Assembly (NCBI RefSeq): GCF_002843425.1
Contig: NZ_NKXO01000007.1
Location: 1-64,000, forward strand
Length of the DNA stretch: 64,000 nt
Source: Raineya orbicola
GTDB lineage: Bacteria; Bacteroidota; Bacteroidia; Cytophagales; Thermonemataceae
Direction of reading: 5' to 3'
Position numbers and translations under genes: made by a program. Below the pieces are notes generated by a model that was given only the letters and a program-made list of their open reading frames with translations, did not search any database and had not been told where the DNA came from. Positions 25,335 through 32,640 of this stretch are shown here, piece after piece. Every line of letters starts with the position of its first letter. The first letter of the stretch is position 1.

Positions 25335-27143
25335 TTGTTAGCGAATGTTCCTTCGCAAGGAGAAAAAATGCTCAAACCTCTCCAAAAGGGGCAAAAAGAA
25401 GCCTATTTTTTGCTAACTGCCGAAGATGCTAGTGGCAAGTTGTTCTTTTATCAAGTTAAAACTAGTTTGTTTGATATGACTTCTGAACCACTAGTAAGCA
25501 AGTCAGAAAATATTAACATCTCCTGCGAAGTAAATGGCAGACCTATCAAAGTTTATTACACCAAGTTTATTTTAGCCGAAGGCAGTATGGTAAATTTTTC
25601 TTGGAAGGTTCTGGGAGCAGAACAAGTAAAAATTTTGGATAATAGAGGAAAAGTCATTCGCTCTACTGATGAGGGTACGTTTCGTTTTACACTTTTAGCG
25701 TCTCAACAATTTGTAATCAAAGCTGAAAATGAAAATAACAAACAAATAAGAGTTCTAGATTTTCTTGTCAAATCTCGTAGTGCTTACATCAAAAATATCA
25801 AAGACATCAGCCAACTTTCTGCCAAAGATAAATTTAAAGTGGAAGTTATTGAAGTAAATCGGAAAAATTACCCTAGTGAAATAAAGCTCAAAGTAATCGC
25901 TTACGACAATGAAGGTAATTTTATTACGGGGCTGACCAAAAGCAAAAACAAATATTTCAAAAAACTTATTGAAAACGTTGAAGGCAAAAAGACAGAAATT
26001 AGCGGGTGGCAAGTACAAGAAATTTCAGAAGAATTGGGAAACGGATTGGCTTTAGGACTTTGCTCGGATTATAGTGGCTCTATGAGTGGTAAGCCCATTG
26101 AAACTATGGAAAAAGCCCTGAAAATCTTTCTTAATAGTAAATTCAAAATTGAAAAAGATTTGATTAGTATGACTAAATTTGATGATAATCTCAAAATAGT
26201 TGTTCCACCAACAGCAGATAATAGCAAAATTTTGCAAACCTATAAATTTGTAGGACTTGACAACTTTGGCGGTAGCACTGCTCTTTATGCGGGTATTGAT
26301 GAAGCTATGAAAAGTTTGGATGGCATAAAAGACAAAGAAAAATACATTATTGTTTGCACCGATGGCTACGAAAACGCATCTTTTCAATATTTTGAAACGC
26401 ACGCCTTCAATGCCCAACAAGTAGCCTTAAAGGCACGAGAAAAAGGTATCAAAATTATTACTATTGCTTTTGGAGAAGGTGCTAATGAACCTGCTCTAAG
26501 AGCTTTGGCATACTTAACAGATGGCTATTTTTACAACGTGTATGAGCCCGAAGACCTTATCGGAATATATCAAGAAATTCCTCGTTTATTCAGACACTAT
26601 TATCTGATTACTTACAAGCCTGTACAGAAAGATGGTTTAAGAGAACTGAATCTGCAATATTTTAATAACGAAGAGGAAAAAACTACTACCAGACAAATTC
26701 AAATCGGAAATCGTTTCAATATTATAGATTTGGATACAGATGGTGGTATTTTTGTACGGGCAGGAGGAAATGCAGGGTCTTTATTCCCAGGTAAAAGAAT
26801 GATTGTTAGCCCTCAGACCGTAGTAAATTTTGATTTCAACAAAGCAAACGTAGAAATCAAATATAGAGCAAATCTACAAAATTATTTGAATTACTTACGC
26901 AAAAATCCGAATGCTTGTTTTGCAATCTATGGGCATACCGACCTTGTAGGCGAAGCCAATAGCCAAGAAAAATTAGGCAATGATAGAGCCGAAGTCGTAA
27001 AAGCCTTTTTCATACAGAATGGAATCAGCGAAAACCGCCTGAAAGTTAAATCTTATGGAAAAACAATGCCTATTTGGGGCGTAGAAGATCACGCTTGGCA
27101 GGCTCGCGAAAACCGAAGGGTAGAAATAGCAATTTTTGAATAA
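25335..27143 (+). CDS. C-terminal part of the same protein: Ig-like, von Willebrand A and OmpA domains
   Basis: About 590-602 residues in the same frame as the preceding piece. It holds Ig-like segments, a complete vWA domain from about residue 235 with the metal site DYSGS in CSDYSGSMSG, Thr in GGSTALYAGID and CTDGYENA. A C-terminal OmpA peptidoglycan-binding domain (VNFDFNKANVEI, YGHTDLVGEANSQEKLGNDRAEVV, ENRRVEI) would tether it to the cell wall. Translation might restart at ATG 25368, which has AAGGAG at 25357-25362 with a 5-base gap, otherwise at TTG 25335. Without the upstream piece it has no signal peptide, so as annotated it would not be exported. Nonsense mutation, sequencing error or real read-through/restart remain possible. 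Confidence 0.72.
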   Translation: MLANVPSQGEKMLKPLQKGQKEAYFLLTAEDASGKLFFYQVKTSLFDMTSEPLVSKSENINISCEVNGRPIKVYYTKFILAEGSMVNFSWKVLGAEQVKILDNRGKVIRSTDEGTFRFTLLASQQFVIKAENENNKQIRVLDFLVKSRSAYIKNIKDISQLSAKDKFKVEVIEVNRKNYPSEIKLKVIAYDNEGNFITGLTKSKNKYFKKLIENVEGKKTEISGWQVQEISEELGNGLALGLCSDYSGSMSGKPIETMEKALKIFLNSKFKIEKDLISMTKFDDNLKIVVPPTADNSKILQTYKFVGLDNFGGSTALYAGIDEAMKSLDGIKDKEKYIIVCTDGYENASFQYFETHAFNAQQVALKAREKGIKIITIAFGEGANEPALRALAYLTDGYFYNVYEPEDLIGIYQEIPRLFRHYYLITYKPVQKDGLRELNLQYFNNEEEKTTTRQIQIGNRFNIIDLDTDGGIFVRAGGNAGSLFPGKRMIVSPQTVVNFDFNKANVEIKYRANLQNYLNYLRKNPNACFAIYGHTDLVGEANSQEKLGNDRAEVVKAFFIQNGISENRLKVKSYGKTMPIWGVEDHAWQARENRRVEIAIFE

Positions 27144-27149
27144 AGTATC

Positions 27150-27176
27150 AAGGGCAATGCAAAATTGCCCTTTTTT
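27150..27176 (+). terminator. Intrinsic terminator after the vWA-OmpA gene
   Basis: Stem AAGGGCAAT (27150-27158) / ATTGCCCTT (27164-27172) with a 5-base loop and a run of T residues (27171-27176). It starts 7 bp after the stop codon. Confidence 0.85.
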
Positions 27177-27189
27177 ATGGTTCAGTGCT

Positions 27190-27221
27190 TTTGCGAAAAT
27201 CTTAACAAAAACCTATTTTTG
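27190..27221 (+). promoter_or_regulatory. Predicted Bacteroidota promoter for the orphan binding-protein gene
   Basis: -33 TTTG at 27190-27193 and exact -7 TATTTTTG at 27214-27221 with a 20-nt spacer; the start codon is 30 bp downstream of the -7 element. Confidence 0.65.
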
Positions 27222-27251
27222 TGGTTTTATTAGCCTAAAATCACAAAAACA

Positions 27252-28109
27252 ATGATTGAGCTCAGAATCGGGGGAGTGCCTGAACATTTTAATTTGCCTT
27301 GGCGACTGGCGATTGAAGCGGGATTATTTGAAAAAGAAAACATCTTTTTGCGATGGATAGACCACGCAGGCGGCACAGGCTCAATGACCAAAGCCCTGCG
27401 AGAAAAAGAATTAGACTTAGCCATTTGCCTTACCGAGGGAATTGTAGCAGATATTGTGGCGGGCAATGGAGCAAAAATTGTTAAAATTTATGTCAAATCT
27501 CCGCTTACTTGGGGATTGTATGTAAAAAATCACAGCCTTTTTAGAAAAATTGCAGATTTAGAAAATAAACGCATTGGTATCAGTCGTTTGGGGTCGGGTT
27601 CACACCTGATGGCTTACGTAAAAGCCCGTGATTTGGGCTGGGATACAGAAAAAATGCAGTTCGTTGCCCTCAAAAATTTAGAGGGTATCCGAGCAGGTAT
27701 TGCCCAAAACCAAGCCGATTGGTTTATGTGGGAAAAAGTAATGACACAACCTTATGTGGATAGCGGCGAATTGCGACTGATTGATACTTGTGTTACCCCT
27801 TGGTCTTGCTTTGTGTTGGTTGTCCGAAATGATATTTTACAAAAATGTTTGCCTTGTATTCAGAAAATTGCTCAAATCATCAATAATTATGTTCAGGATT
27901 TCAAACAACGCCCTCACATCATAGAACTGCTTGCAGAACGCTATCAGATAGATTTGGAAGATACAGCTCACTGGCTTCATCAAACGCATTGGGCTACGGA
28001 TAATTTTGTTTCCCCCGAAATGATACAACAAGTCCAGCAAACACTTTTGGAATTGAAAATTATTCAGCAGATAAAACCTTACGAGCAAATTGTACAAGTT
28101 TTAGACTAA
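27252..28109 (+). CDS. Cytosolic type-2 periplasmic-binding-protein homologue (SsuA/NMT1/THI5-like)
   Basis: A 285-residue protein with the fold signature of NitT/TauT or THI5-type substrate-binding proteins. IGGVPEHFNLPWRLAIEAGLFEKENI opens it, GTGSMTKALREKELDLAICLTEGIVADIV follows, and ADLENKRIGISRLGSGSHLMAYVKARDLGW and GIRAGIAQNQADWFMWEK complete both lobes. It has no signal peptide or lipobox and no permease or ATPase gene next to it. It is therefore probably a cytoplasmic ligand-binding protein or enzyme and not a transporter part. The ligand is unknown. Two small downstream genes on the same strand may share its transcript. Confidence 0.8.
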   Translation: MIELRIGGVPEHFNLPWRLAIEAGLFEKENIFLRWIDHAGGTGSMTKALREKELDLAICLTEGIVADIVAGNGAKIVKIYVKSPLTWGLYVKNHSLFRKIADLENKRIGISRLGSGSHLMAYVKARDLGWDTEKMQFVALKNLEGIRAGIAQNQADWFMWEKVMTQPYVDSGELRLIDTCVTPWSCFVLVVRNDILQKCLPCIQKIAQIINNYVQDFKQRPHIIELLAERYQIDLEDTAHWLHQTHWATDNFVSPEMIQQVQQTLLELKIIQQIKPYEQIVQVLD

Positions 28110-28160
28110 AAGCACTTGTTTTTGATTGATTTTTCTGTATTTTTGTCAAAAATCACAAAT

Positions 28161-28583
28161 ATGCCCAGCCTTACCCAACTCAATCAGGATTTAGCCGAAC
28201 TGGTAGCCAAACGCATAGAGCTTTCGCAAATTAGCTACGATGATACCCGTTATGATAACATTGAAGAAGCTGTTCACCGATTAGAAGATACATTTCTTGC
28301 CAAATATGATGATTTTTTAGAAGATGTATTTTTGGATATTCACGATGAATATTGCCCTGAAACCGAAGTACTTTCGCCGCTTGCCTACATTGCTCGCAAA
28401 TATGTGAAGACCCACAAAGGTTTTGATGTTGCAGAAAATCAAGGGGTTTGGGTAGAAATAGAAGAAGCTCCCGAAAAGGAAGCTCACTTGGTGCTATTAC
28501 CCAACCCTTTGAGAGTAGAGCTAAACATTGGTAACTATAAAAAAATTGTTTGGCAAGCCGAAGCAGATACAACTAAACTATAA
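28161..28583 (+). CDS. Small acidic protein of unknown function
   Basis: A 140-residue acidic protein I do not recognise. It opens with a helical stretch (TQLNQDLAELVAKRIELSQ). A region then reads DTRYDNIEEAVHRLEDTFLAKYDDFLEDVFLDIHDEYCPETEVLSPLAYIARKY, rich in Asp/Glu and aromatics, and it ends in two beta strands (LVLLPNPLRVELNI, YKKIVWQAE). No signal or membrane segment. ATG 28161 is chosen because the preceding in-frame start (TTG 28116) is weak and lies upstream of a -7-like TATTTTTG at 28138-28145. It lies 6 bp before the HAMP-GAF gene and is likely co-transcribed with it. Confidence 0.72.
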   Translation: MPSLTQLNQDLAELVAKRIELSQISYDDTRYDNIEEAVHRLEDTFLAKYDDFLEDVFLDIHDEYCPETEVLSPLAYIARKYVKTHKGFDVAENQGVWVEIEEAPEKEAHLVLLPNPLRVELNIGNYKKIVWQAEADTTKL

Positions 28584-28589
28584 GGCTGT

Positions 28590-30071
28590 ATGCTTAAAAA
28601 TATTAAAATTCGTTACATAGCCTATTTTTTCGGAGCGGTGCTACTCTTGCTTGCTTTGATAAACTATTTAGTAGTAAGCACTTTTGCTATCAAACCTCAA
28701 CAAACACAAATTATTGGCTATACCTTGCAAATTCGCGAAATAGCCAACCAAATGAAACTCACTTTGAGCATACTTTCTAATTTGGAGTTTTACAACGAAA
28801 AACTTGCTGATGACATTCGCCGATTGGAAGCCGCTTACAGCATACGCTTTGCAGTACTTGAAAACGGCGGGCAAGTAGAGCATAACAACCAAAAACTCAA
28901 TATCCCCAAGCCCGACGAAAAAACTAAAATAATTCTGCAAAAAATCAGAACGCAATGGCAGGGCTACAGCAAAGATGTTACACTAATTTCTGATAAACTT
29001 ACAGGAGGTAAAAGTACCGATACACTTAAATTAGACCAACAATTTGTAGCCGAAAAATATGCTCTTTTTGTTAATGCACACGACCAACTTACAGCTATCT
29101 ATCAAGAAGGCTTGGAAACTCAATACAACCAACTACAATGGGCGTTTATTATTTTAGGACTGCTTAATTTTCTGACCGTAGCAGGAATTTATTACGTAGT
29201 ACGAAACCTGATTTTAGTACCTATTCACGTAATTTCACAAAGTTCTCGCCAATTGGCTCGTGGTAATTTGGCAGAAAAAATCCCCTACGATGCCCGAAAC
29301 GAAATTGGCTACATTGCCCGAAATATCAACGAACTCGCCGATATTTTACAAAGTGCTACGGAGTTTTCTCGTCAGATTGGTCAGGGTAATTTAAATGTAG
29401 AGTATAAAGGAGATTTGAGTATCTTGGAAAATAAAGAAAGTATTGTTTCGGCTTTGGAGCTAATGCGTAATCAATTGCGAGAAGTTGCTCAAAGAGAGTA
29501 TCAAGACCGCTGGACAAGCGAAGGAGTAGCTCAATTTTCAGAGCTTTTGCGTAACTTGGACTACCGCCAAATAGACGAAATGTGCTATGAAGTTATTAAA
29601 TTTGCTGTTACTTACATACAAGCTCATCAAGGTATTTTATTTGTACTTAATGATGATATTCCCAATATCAACGAACACTTTTTAGAACCCAAAGCCGCTT
29701 TTGCCGCCAACAAACGTAAAATTTTCAAAGAAAGACTTAAAATTGGCGAAACACTTATCGGGCAGGCTTTTGCAGATAAAGAAACCATTTTCCTTGACCA
29801 AGTACCTGATACGTACGAAAAAATTATGTCTGCCCTTGGCAATAGTACACCTCGCAATGTTCTTATTGTACCCATCATTTATCAAGAGCAAGCCGTAGGA
29901 GTTATGGAAATTCTATCTTTGGGTGAAATACCTCCTTACCGAGTTCGGTTTGCGGAACGTCTCGCTGAAATTTTTGCCTCAGCCCTTTCCAATGCCAAAA
30001 CCTACGAAAAGAGCCAAAAACTTTTTGTGGAATCGCAAGAAGTAGAAAAACGTACAGCACGGCGAGGATAA
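28590..30071 (+). CDS. Membrane sensor-like protein with HAMP and GAF domains, no visible output domain
   Basis: A 493-residue protein: transmembrane helix at about 10-30, a roughly 150-residue extracytoplasmic helical region, a second helix at about 185-205, and a HAMP domain (RQLARGNLAEKIPYDARNEIGYIARNINELADIL). A second HAMP-like stretch follows, then a GAF domain (about 320-470; GILFVLNDD, IGQAFADKETIFLDQVP, NVLIVPIIYQEQAVGVMEIL). It ends with ESQEVEKRTARRG, exactly where related proteins usually begin a coiled coil and kinase or phosphatase output. A 3' truncation is therefore possible, or it passes the signal to a partner. It follows the small acidic gene by 6 bp. Confidence 0.8.
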   Translation: MLKNIKIRYIAYFFGAVLLLLALINYLVVSTFAIKPQQTQIIGYTLQIREIANQMKLTLSILSNLEFYNEKLADDIRRLEAAYSIRFAVLENGGQVEHNNQKLNIPKPDEKTKIILQKIRTQWQGYSKDVTLISDKLTGGKSTDTLKLDQQFVAEKYALFVNAHDQLTAIYQEGLETQYNQLQWAFIILGLLNFLTVAGIYYVVRNLILVPIHVISQSSRQLARGNLAEKIPYDARNEIGYIARNINELADILQSATEFSRQIGQGNLNVEYKGDLSILENKESIVSALELMRNQLREVAQREYQDRWTSEGVAQFSELLRNLDYRQIDEMCYEVIKFAVTYIQAHQGILFVLNDDIPNINEHFLEPKAAFAANKRKIFKERLKIGETLIGQAFADKETIFLDQVPDTYEKIMSALGNSTPRNVLIVPIIYQEQAVGVMEILSLGEIPPYRVRFAERLAEIFASALSNAKTYEKSQKLFVESQEVEKRTARRG

Positions 30072-30135
30072 TAGATTGGGGGTCTCTATAATTTTCTCCT
30101 TATAGAAAGTCTTACTTAAAAATGTTTGAAGCGTA

Positions 30136-30519
30136 ATGTATCAAGTATCTGTAATAAAGCAATTAGCTATAATTTCTTTGGAAGAAATGGAATTTTTTGC
30201 CTATCACGGGTTTTATGAAGAAGAGCAAAAAATTGGTAACAAATACAGCGTTGATGTGTATATTGAAGCAGATGTCAGCAAAGCAGTATATTCTGATAAA
30301 CTTGCCGATACATTAAACTACGAAGCTGTTTATCAGATTGTTGCAGAAGAAATGCAGAAGCCTACCCGACTTTTAGAACATATCGCCCAGAGAATTATTG
30401 ATAGCATTCTGCAACATTTTTCAATGGCTACGAAAGTGAGTGTTGCCGTTTCTAAATTCAACCCTCCCGTAGGAGGCGTATGCCGAAAAGCTAAAGTTTT
30501 TTTGCAAAAAAATAGATAA
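30136..30519 (+). CDS. folB: Dihydroneopterin aldolase
   Basis: A 127-residue enzyme of folate synthesis cleaving 7,8-dihydroneopterin to 6-hydroxymethyl-dihydropterin and glycolaldehyde. The family signature is clear: MEFFAYHGFYEEEQKIGNKYSVDVYIEAD (substrate-binding Glu and Tyr), then LADTLNYEAVYQIV, TRLLEHIAQRIIDSI, and a C-terminal VSKFNPPVGGVCRKAKVFL. I see no other folate gene nearby. An ATG at 30136 leaves a few extra residues before ISLEEMEF, which is normal. Confidence 0.93.
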   Translation: MYQVSVIKQLAIISLEEMEFFAYHGFYEEEQKIGNKYSVDVYIEADVSKAVYSDKLADTLNYEAVYQIVAEEMQKPTRLLEHIAQRIIDSILQHFSMATKVSVAVSKFNPPVGGVCRKAKVFLQKNR

Positions 30520-30564
30520 TAAGCAGAGAAAATTAACTTAAACGACATTTTTGAAATACAACTT

Positions 30565-30595
30565 TTTGAAGCAGTTAGTTTTTTTCTTACATTTG
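30565..30595 (+). promoter_or_regulatory. Predicted Bacteroidota promoter for infC
   Basis: -33 TTTG at 30565-30568, 19-nt spacer, -7 TACATTTG at 30588-30595; both elements match the consensus exactly. It lies 40 bp upstream of the ATT start codon. Confidence 0.75.
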
Positions 30596-30624
30596 TGCAA
30601 TGTTTTTATGGTTTCACTAAAAAA

Positions 30625-30638
30625 AGGAGGTTACTATT
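30625..30638 (+). promoter_or_regulatory. Strong Shine-Dalgarno and ATT start codon of infC
   Basis: AGGAGG (30625-30630) precedes an ATT at 30636-30638 by 5 bases. The ATT is in frame with the IF-3 coding sequence. Bacteroidota genes rarely use a Shine-Dalgarno, so a strong one here stands out. It parallels the known AUU start of infC in Enterobacteria, where IF-3 rejects its own non-canonical start codon and so limits its own synthesis. Confidence 0.8.
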
Positions 30639-31181
30639 AACAACAATGTACGCACACGGCAGGGTAAAGAGGAAGATACTCACCGTGTAAATGAGAAAAT
30701 TCGGGTTCCCCAAGTACGTTTGGTGGGAGATAATGTAGAACAAGGCGTTTACGAAACCAAAGAAGCCTTGCGAATTGCCCAAGAATTGGGTCTGGATTTA
30801 GTAGAAATCAATGCAAAAGCCAATCCCCCTGTTTGTAAAGTCATTGATTATTCCAAATTCAAATACGAGCAGAAAAAGAAACAAAAAGAAATGAAAGCCA
30901 AAGCCCAAAAGACAGTAGTCAAGGAAATACGCTTTGGTCCTAATACAGATGAACACGATTTCAATTTCAAAGTAAAACACGCCGAAAATTTCCTGAAAGA
31001 AGGTTGTAAAGTACGAGCTTATGTGCAATTTGTAGGCAGAGCTATTGTGTTCAAAGAGCGAGGGGAGGAGATTTTGAAAAAATTTATAGAACTGCTCGAC
31101 GAAGTAGGCAAAGTAGAACAGCCCTTACAAATGGAAGGCAAAAAAATGACCGTTTCACTGGTGCCTAAGCCTAAAAAATAA
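30636..31181 (+). CDS. infC: Translation initiation factor IF-3
   Basis: A 181-residue factor that binds the 30S subunit and checks start codons. From the ATT at 30636 it has an N-domain (ERRINEKI-like HRVNEKIRVPQVRLVGDN), a Lys-rich linker (KFKYEQKKKQKEMKAKAQ) and a C-domain (VVKEIRFGPNTDEHDFNFKVKHAENFL, then GEEILKKFIELLDEVGKVEQPLQMEGKKMTVSLVPK). Starting at the later in-frame TTG 30720 would remove most of the N-domain, so ATT is preferred. rpmI and rplT, its usual followers, are absent; a terminator comes next. Confidence 0.96.
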   Translation: MNNNVRTRQGKEEDTHRVNEKIRVPQVRLVGDNVEQGVYETKEALRIAQELGLDLVEINAKANPPVCKVIDYSKFKYEQKKKQKEMKAKAQKTVVKEIRFGPNTDEHDFNFKVKHAENFLKEGCKVRAYVQFVGRAIVFKERGEEILKKFIELLDEVGKVEQPLQMEGKKMTVSLVPKPKK

Positions 31182-31206
31182 ATTTTCTAATACAAATTGG
31201 TATTAC

Positions 31207-31245
31207 ACCTTGCAGAATAGCGAAAAGTACTGCAAGGTTCTTTTC
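31207..31245 (+). terminator. Intrinsic terminator after infC
   Basis: Stem ACCTTGCAG (31207-31215) / CTGCAAGGT (31230-31238), 14-base loop, followed by a T-rich tail (TCTTTTCTGTTTTTTT). Makes infC a single-gene transcript. Confidence 0.8.
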
Positions 31246-31251
31246 TGTTTT

Positions 31252-31283
31252 TTTGGCAAAAATTCTGTAAAAACTTATTTTTA
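31252..31283 (+). promoter_or_regulatory. Possible promoter for the Glu/Leu dehydrogenase gene
   Basis: TTTG at 31252-31255 and TATTTTTA at 31276-31283 (one mismatch to TAnnTTTG), spacer 20 nt, 26 bp before the start codon. Weaker than the infC promoter. Confidence 0.45.
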
Positions 31284-31309
31284 AGCCCTCACTAAACAAC
31301 GCAAAAATT

Positions 31310-32542
31310 ATGAAAGAGTTGCTCACCAAGTTTGAAAACAAACCTGCTGAAATTGTTTTTGAGTGGCACGATTCGGAAACGGAAGCCAAAGGCTGGATAG
31401 TGATAAATTCTTTGCGAGGCGGTGCCGCTGGCGGTGGTACGCGTATGCGTAAAGGACTTGACCGCCGCGAGGTAGAATCGCTTGCCAAAACAATGGAAAT
31501 TAAATTCACCGTTTCGGGTCCGCCTATTGGCGGAGCAAAATCGGGTATAGATTTTGACCCCCAAGACCCCCGAAAGCACGAAGTCCTGAAACGTTGGTAC
31601 AAAGTAGCCTTCGCTTTACTCAAAAATTATTATGGCACGGGTGGAGATTTGAATGTTGATGAGATTCACGAAGTAATACCTATTACTGAAGAATATGGCT
31701 TATGGCACCCCCAAGAAGGCATTGTGAATGGGCATTACAACCCCAGCAAACCTGAAAAAATCCGTAAAATAGGACAACTTCGGCAGGGTGTTTCTAAAAT
31801 CATTGAAGATGCCCGCTACATTCCCGATGGGGCAAAACGCAAATACACCGTCGCCGATATGATTACCGGCTACGGCGTTGCCGAAGCTATCAGACATTTC
31901 TACACCCTTTGGGGCGGAGAGTTGAAAGGCAAAAGAGCCATTATACAGGGTTGGGGCAATGTTGGGGCTACTGCCGCCTTGTACCTTGCCAAAGAAGGAG
32001 CTAAAATCGTGGGGATTATTGATAGAGTAGGCGGACTGCTCAACCCCAACGGCTTTACCCTTGATGAAATCAAGAAACTTTTCGCAGATAGAAGCAGTAA
32101 TTTTTTGGTTGCTGAAAAACTACTACCCTTTGAAGAAGTCAATCAACAAATTTGGTCAGTAGGAGCTGAGGTTTTCGTGCCTGCTGCCGCCTCGCGTCTG
32201 GTTACCCAGCAACAAGCCGAGCTACTTATTCAAAATGGCTTGGAAGTGGTTTCTTGTGGGGCAAATGTCCCTTTTGCCGACCCTGAAATTTTCTATGGGA
32301 AAATAGCCCAATTTGTAGATAGTAAGGTAGCTCTTATCCCCGATTTTGTCGCAAATTGTGGTATGGCTCGCACTTTTGCCTACCTAATGAGCGAAAAAGG
32401 CTCTAATATTACAGACCAAGCCATTTTCTCGGATATCTCAGAAACAATTTTTAACGCCTTGCAAAAAGTGCATCAGAGCAATACAGCCAAAACTTTGCTT
32501 TCTGAAAAAGCCTTTGAAATAGCTCTCAAACAATTGGTATAA
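31310..32542 (+). CDS. Glu/Leu/Phe/Val dehydrogenase family protein
   Basis: A 410-residue amino-acid dehydrogenase that interconverts an amino acid and its 2-oxo acid with NAD(P). The dimerisation domain has RGGAAGGGTRMRKGLDRREV, the catalytic Lys in PIGGAKSGIDFDP, and GTGGDLNVDE. The NAD-binding domain has the nucleotide motif IIQGWGNVGATAA (GxGxxG) and PAAASRLVTQ. Glutamate versus leucine/valine cannot be settled here. A terminator (infC) lies upstream and citrate synthase follows after 98 bp; a link to 2-oxo acid metabolism is plausible. Confidence 0.92.
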   Translation: MKELLTKFENKPAEIVFEWHDSETEAKGWIVINSLRGGAAGGGTRMRKGLDRREVESLAKTMEIKFTVSGPPIGGAKSGIDFDPQDPRKHEVLKRWYKVAFALLKNYYGTGGDLNVDEIHEVIPITEEYGLWHPQEGIVNGHYNPSKPEKIRKIGQLRQGVSKIIEDARYIPDGAKRKYTVADMITGYGVAEAIRHFYTLWGGELKGKRAIIQGWGNVGATAALYLAKEGAKIVGIIDRVGGLLNPNGFTLDEIKKLFADRSSNFLVAEKLLPFEEVNQQIWSVGAEVFVPAAASRLVTQQQAELLIQNGLEVVSCGANVPFADPEIFYGKIAQFVDSKVALIPDFVANCGMARTFAYLMSEKGSNITDQAIFSDISETIFNALQKVHQSNTAKTLLSEKAFEIALKQLV

Positions 32543-32571
32543 AGTTTTTTTCACAAAAACACAAAACATTT

Positions 32572-32603
32572 TTTGCCAAATTGCATTTTATTTAATAGTA
32601 TTG
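32572..32603 (+). promoter_or_regulatory. Possible promoter for citrate synthase
   Basis: TTTG at 32572-32575, 20-nt spacer, TAGTATTG at 32596-32603 (one mismatch to TAnnTTTG), 37 bp before the start codon. Confidence 0.45.
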
Positions 32604-32640
32604 TTTGCCAAATTTTTTTTAACCTTTAACCAACAGTCGT

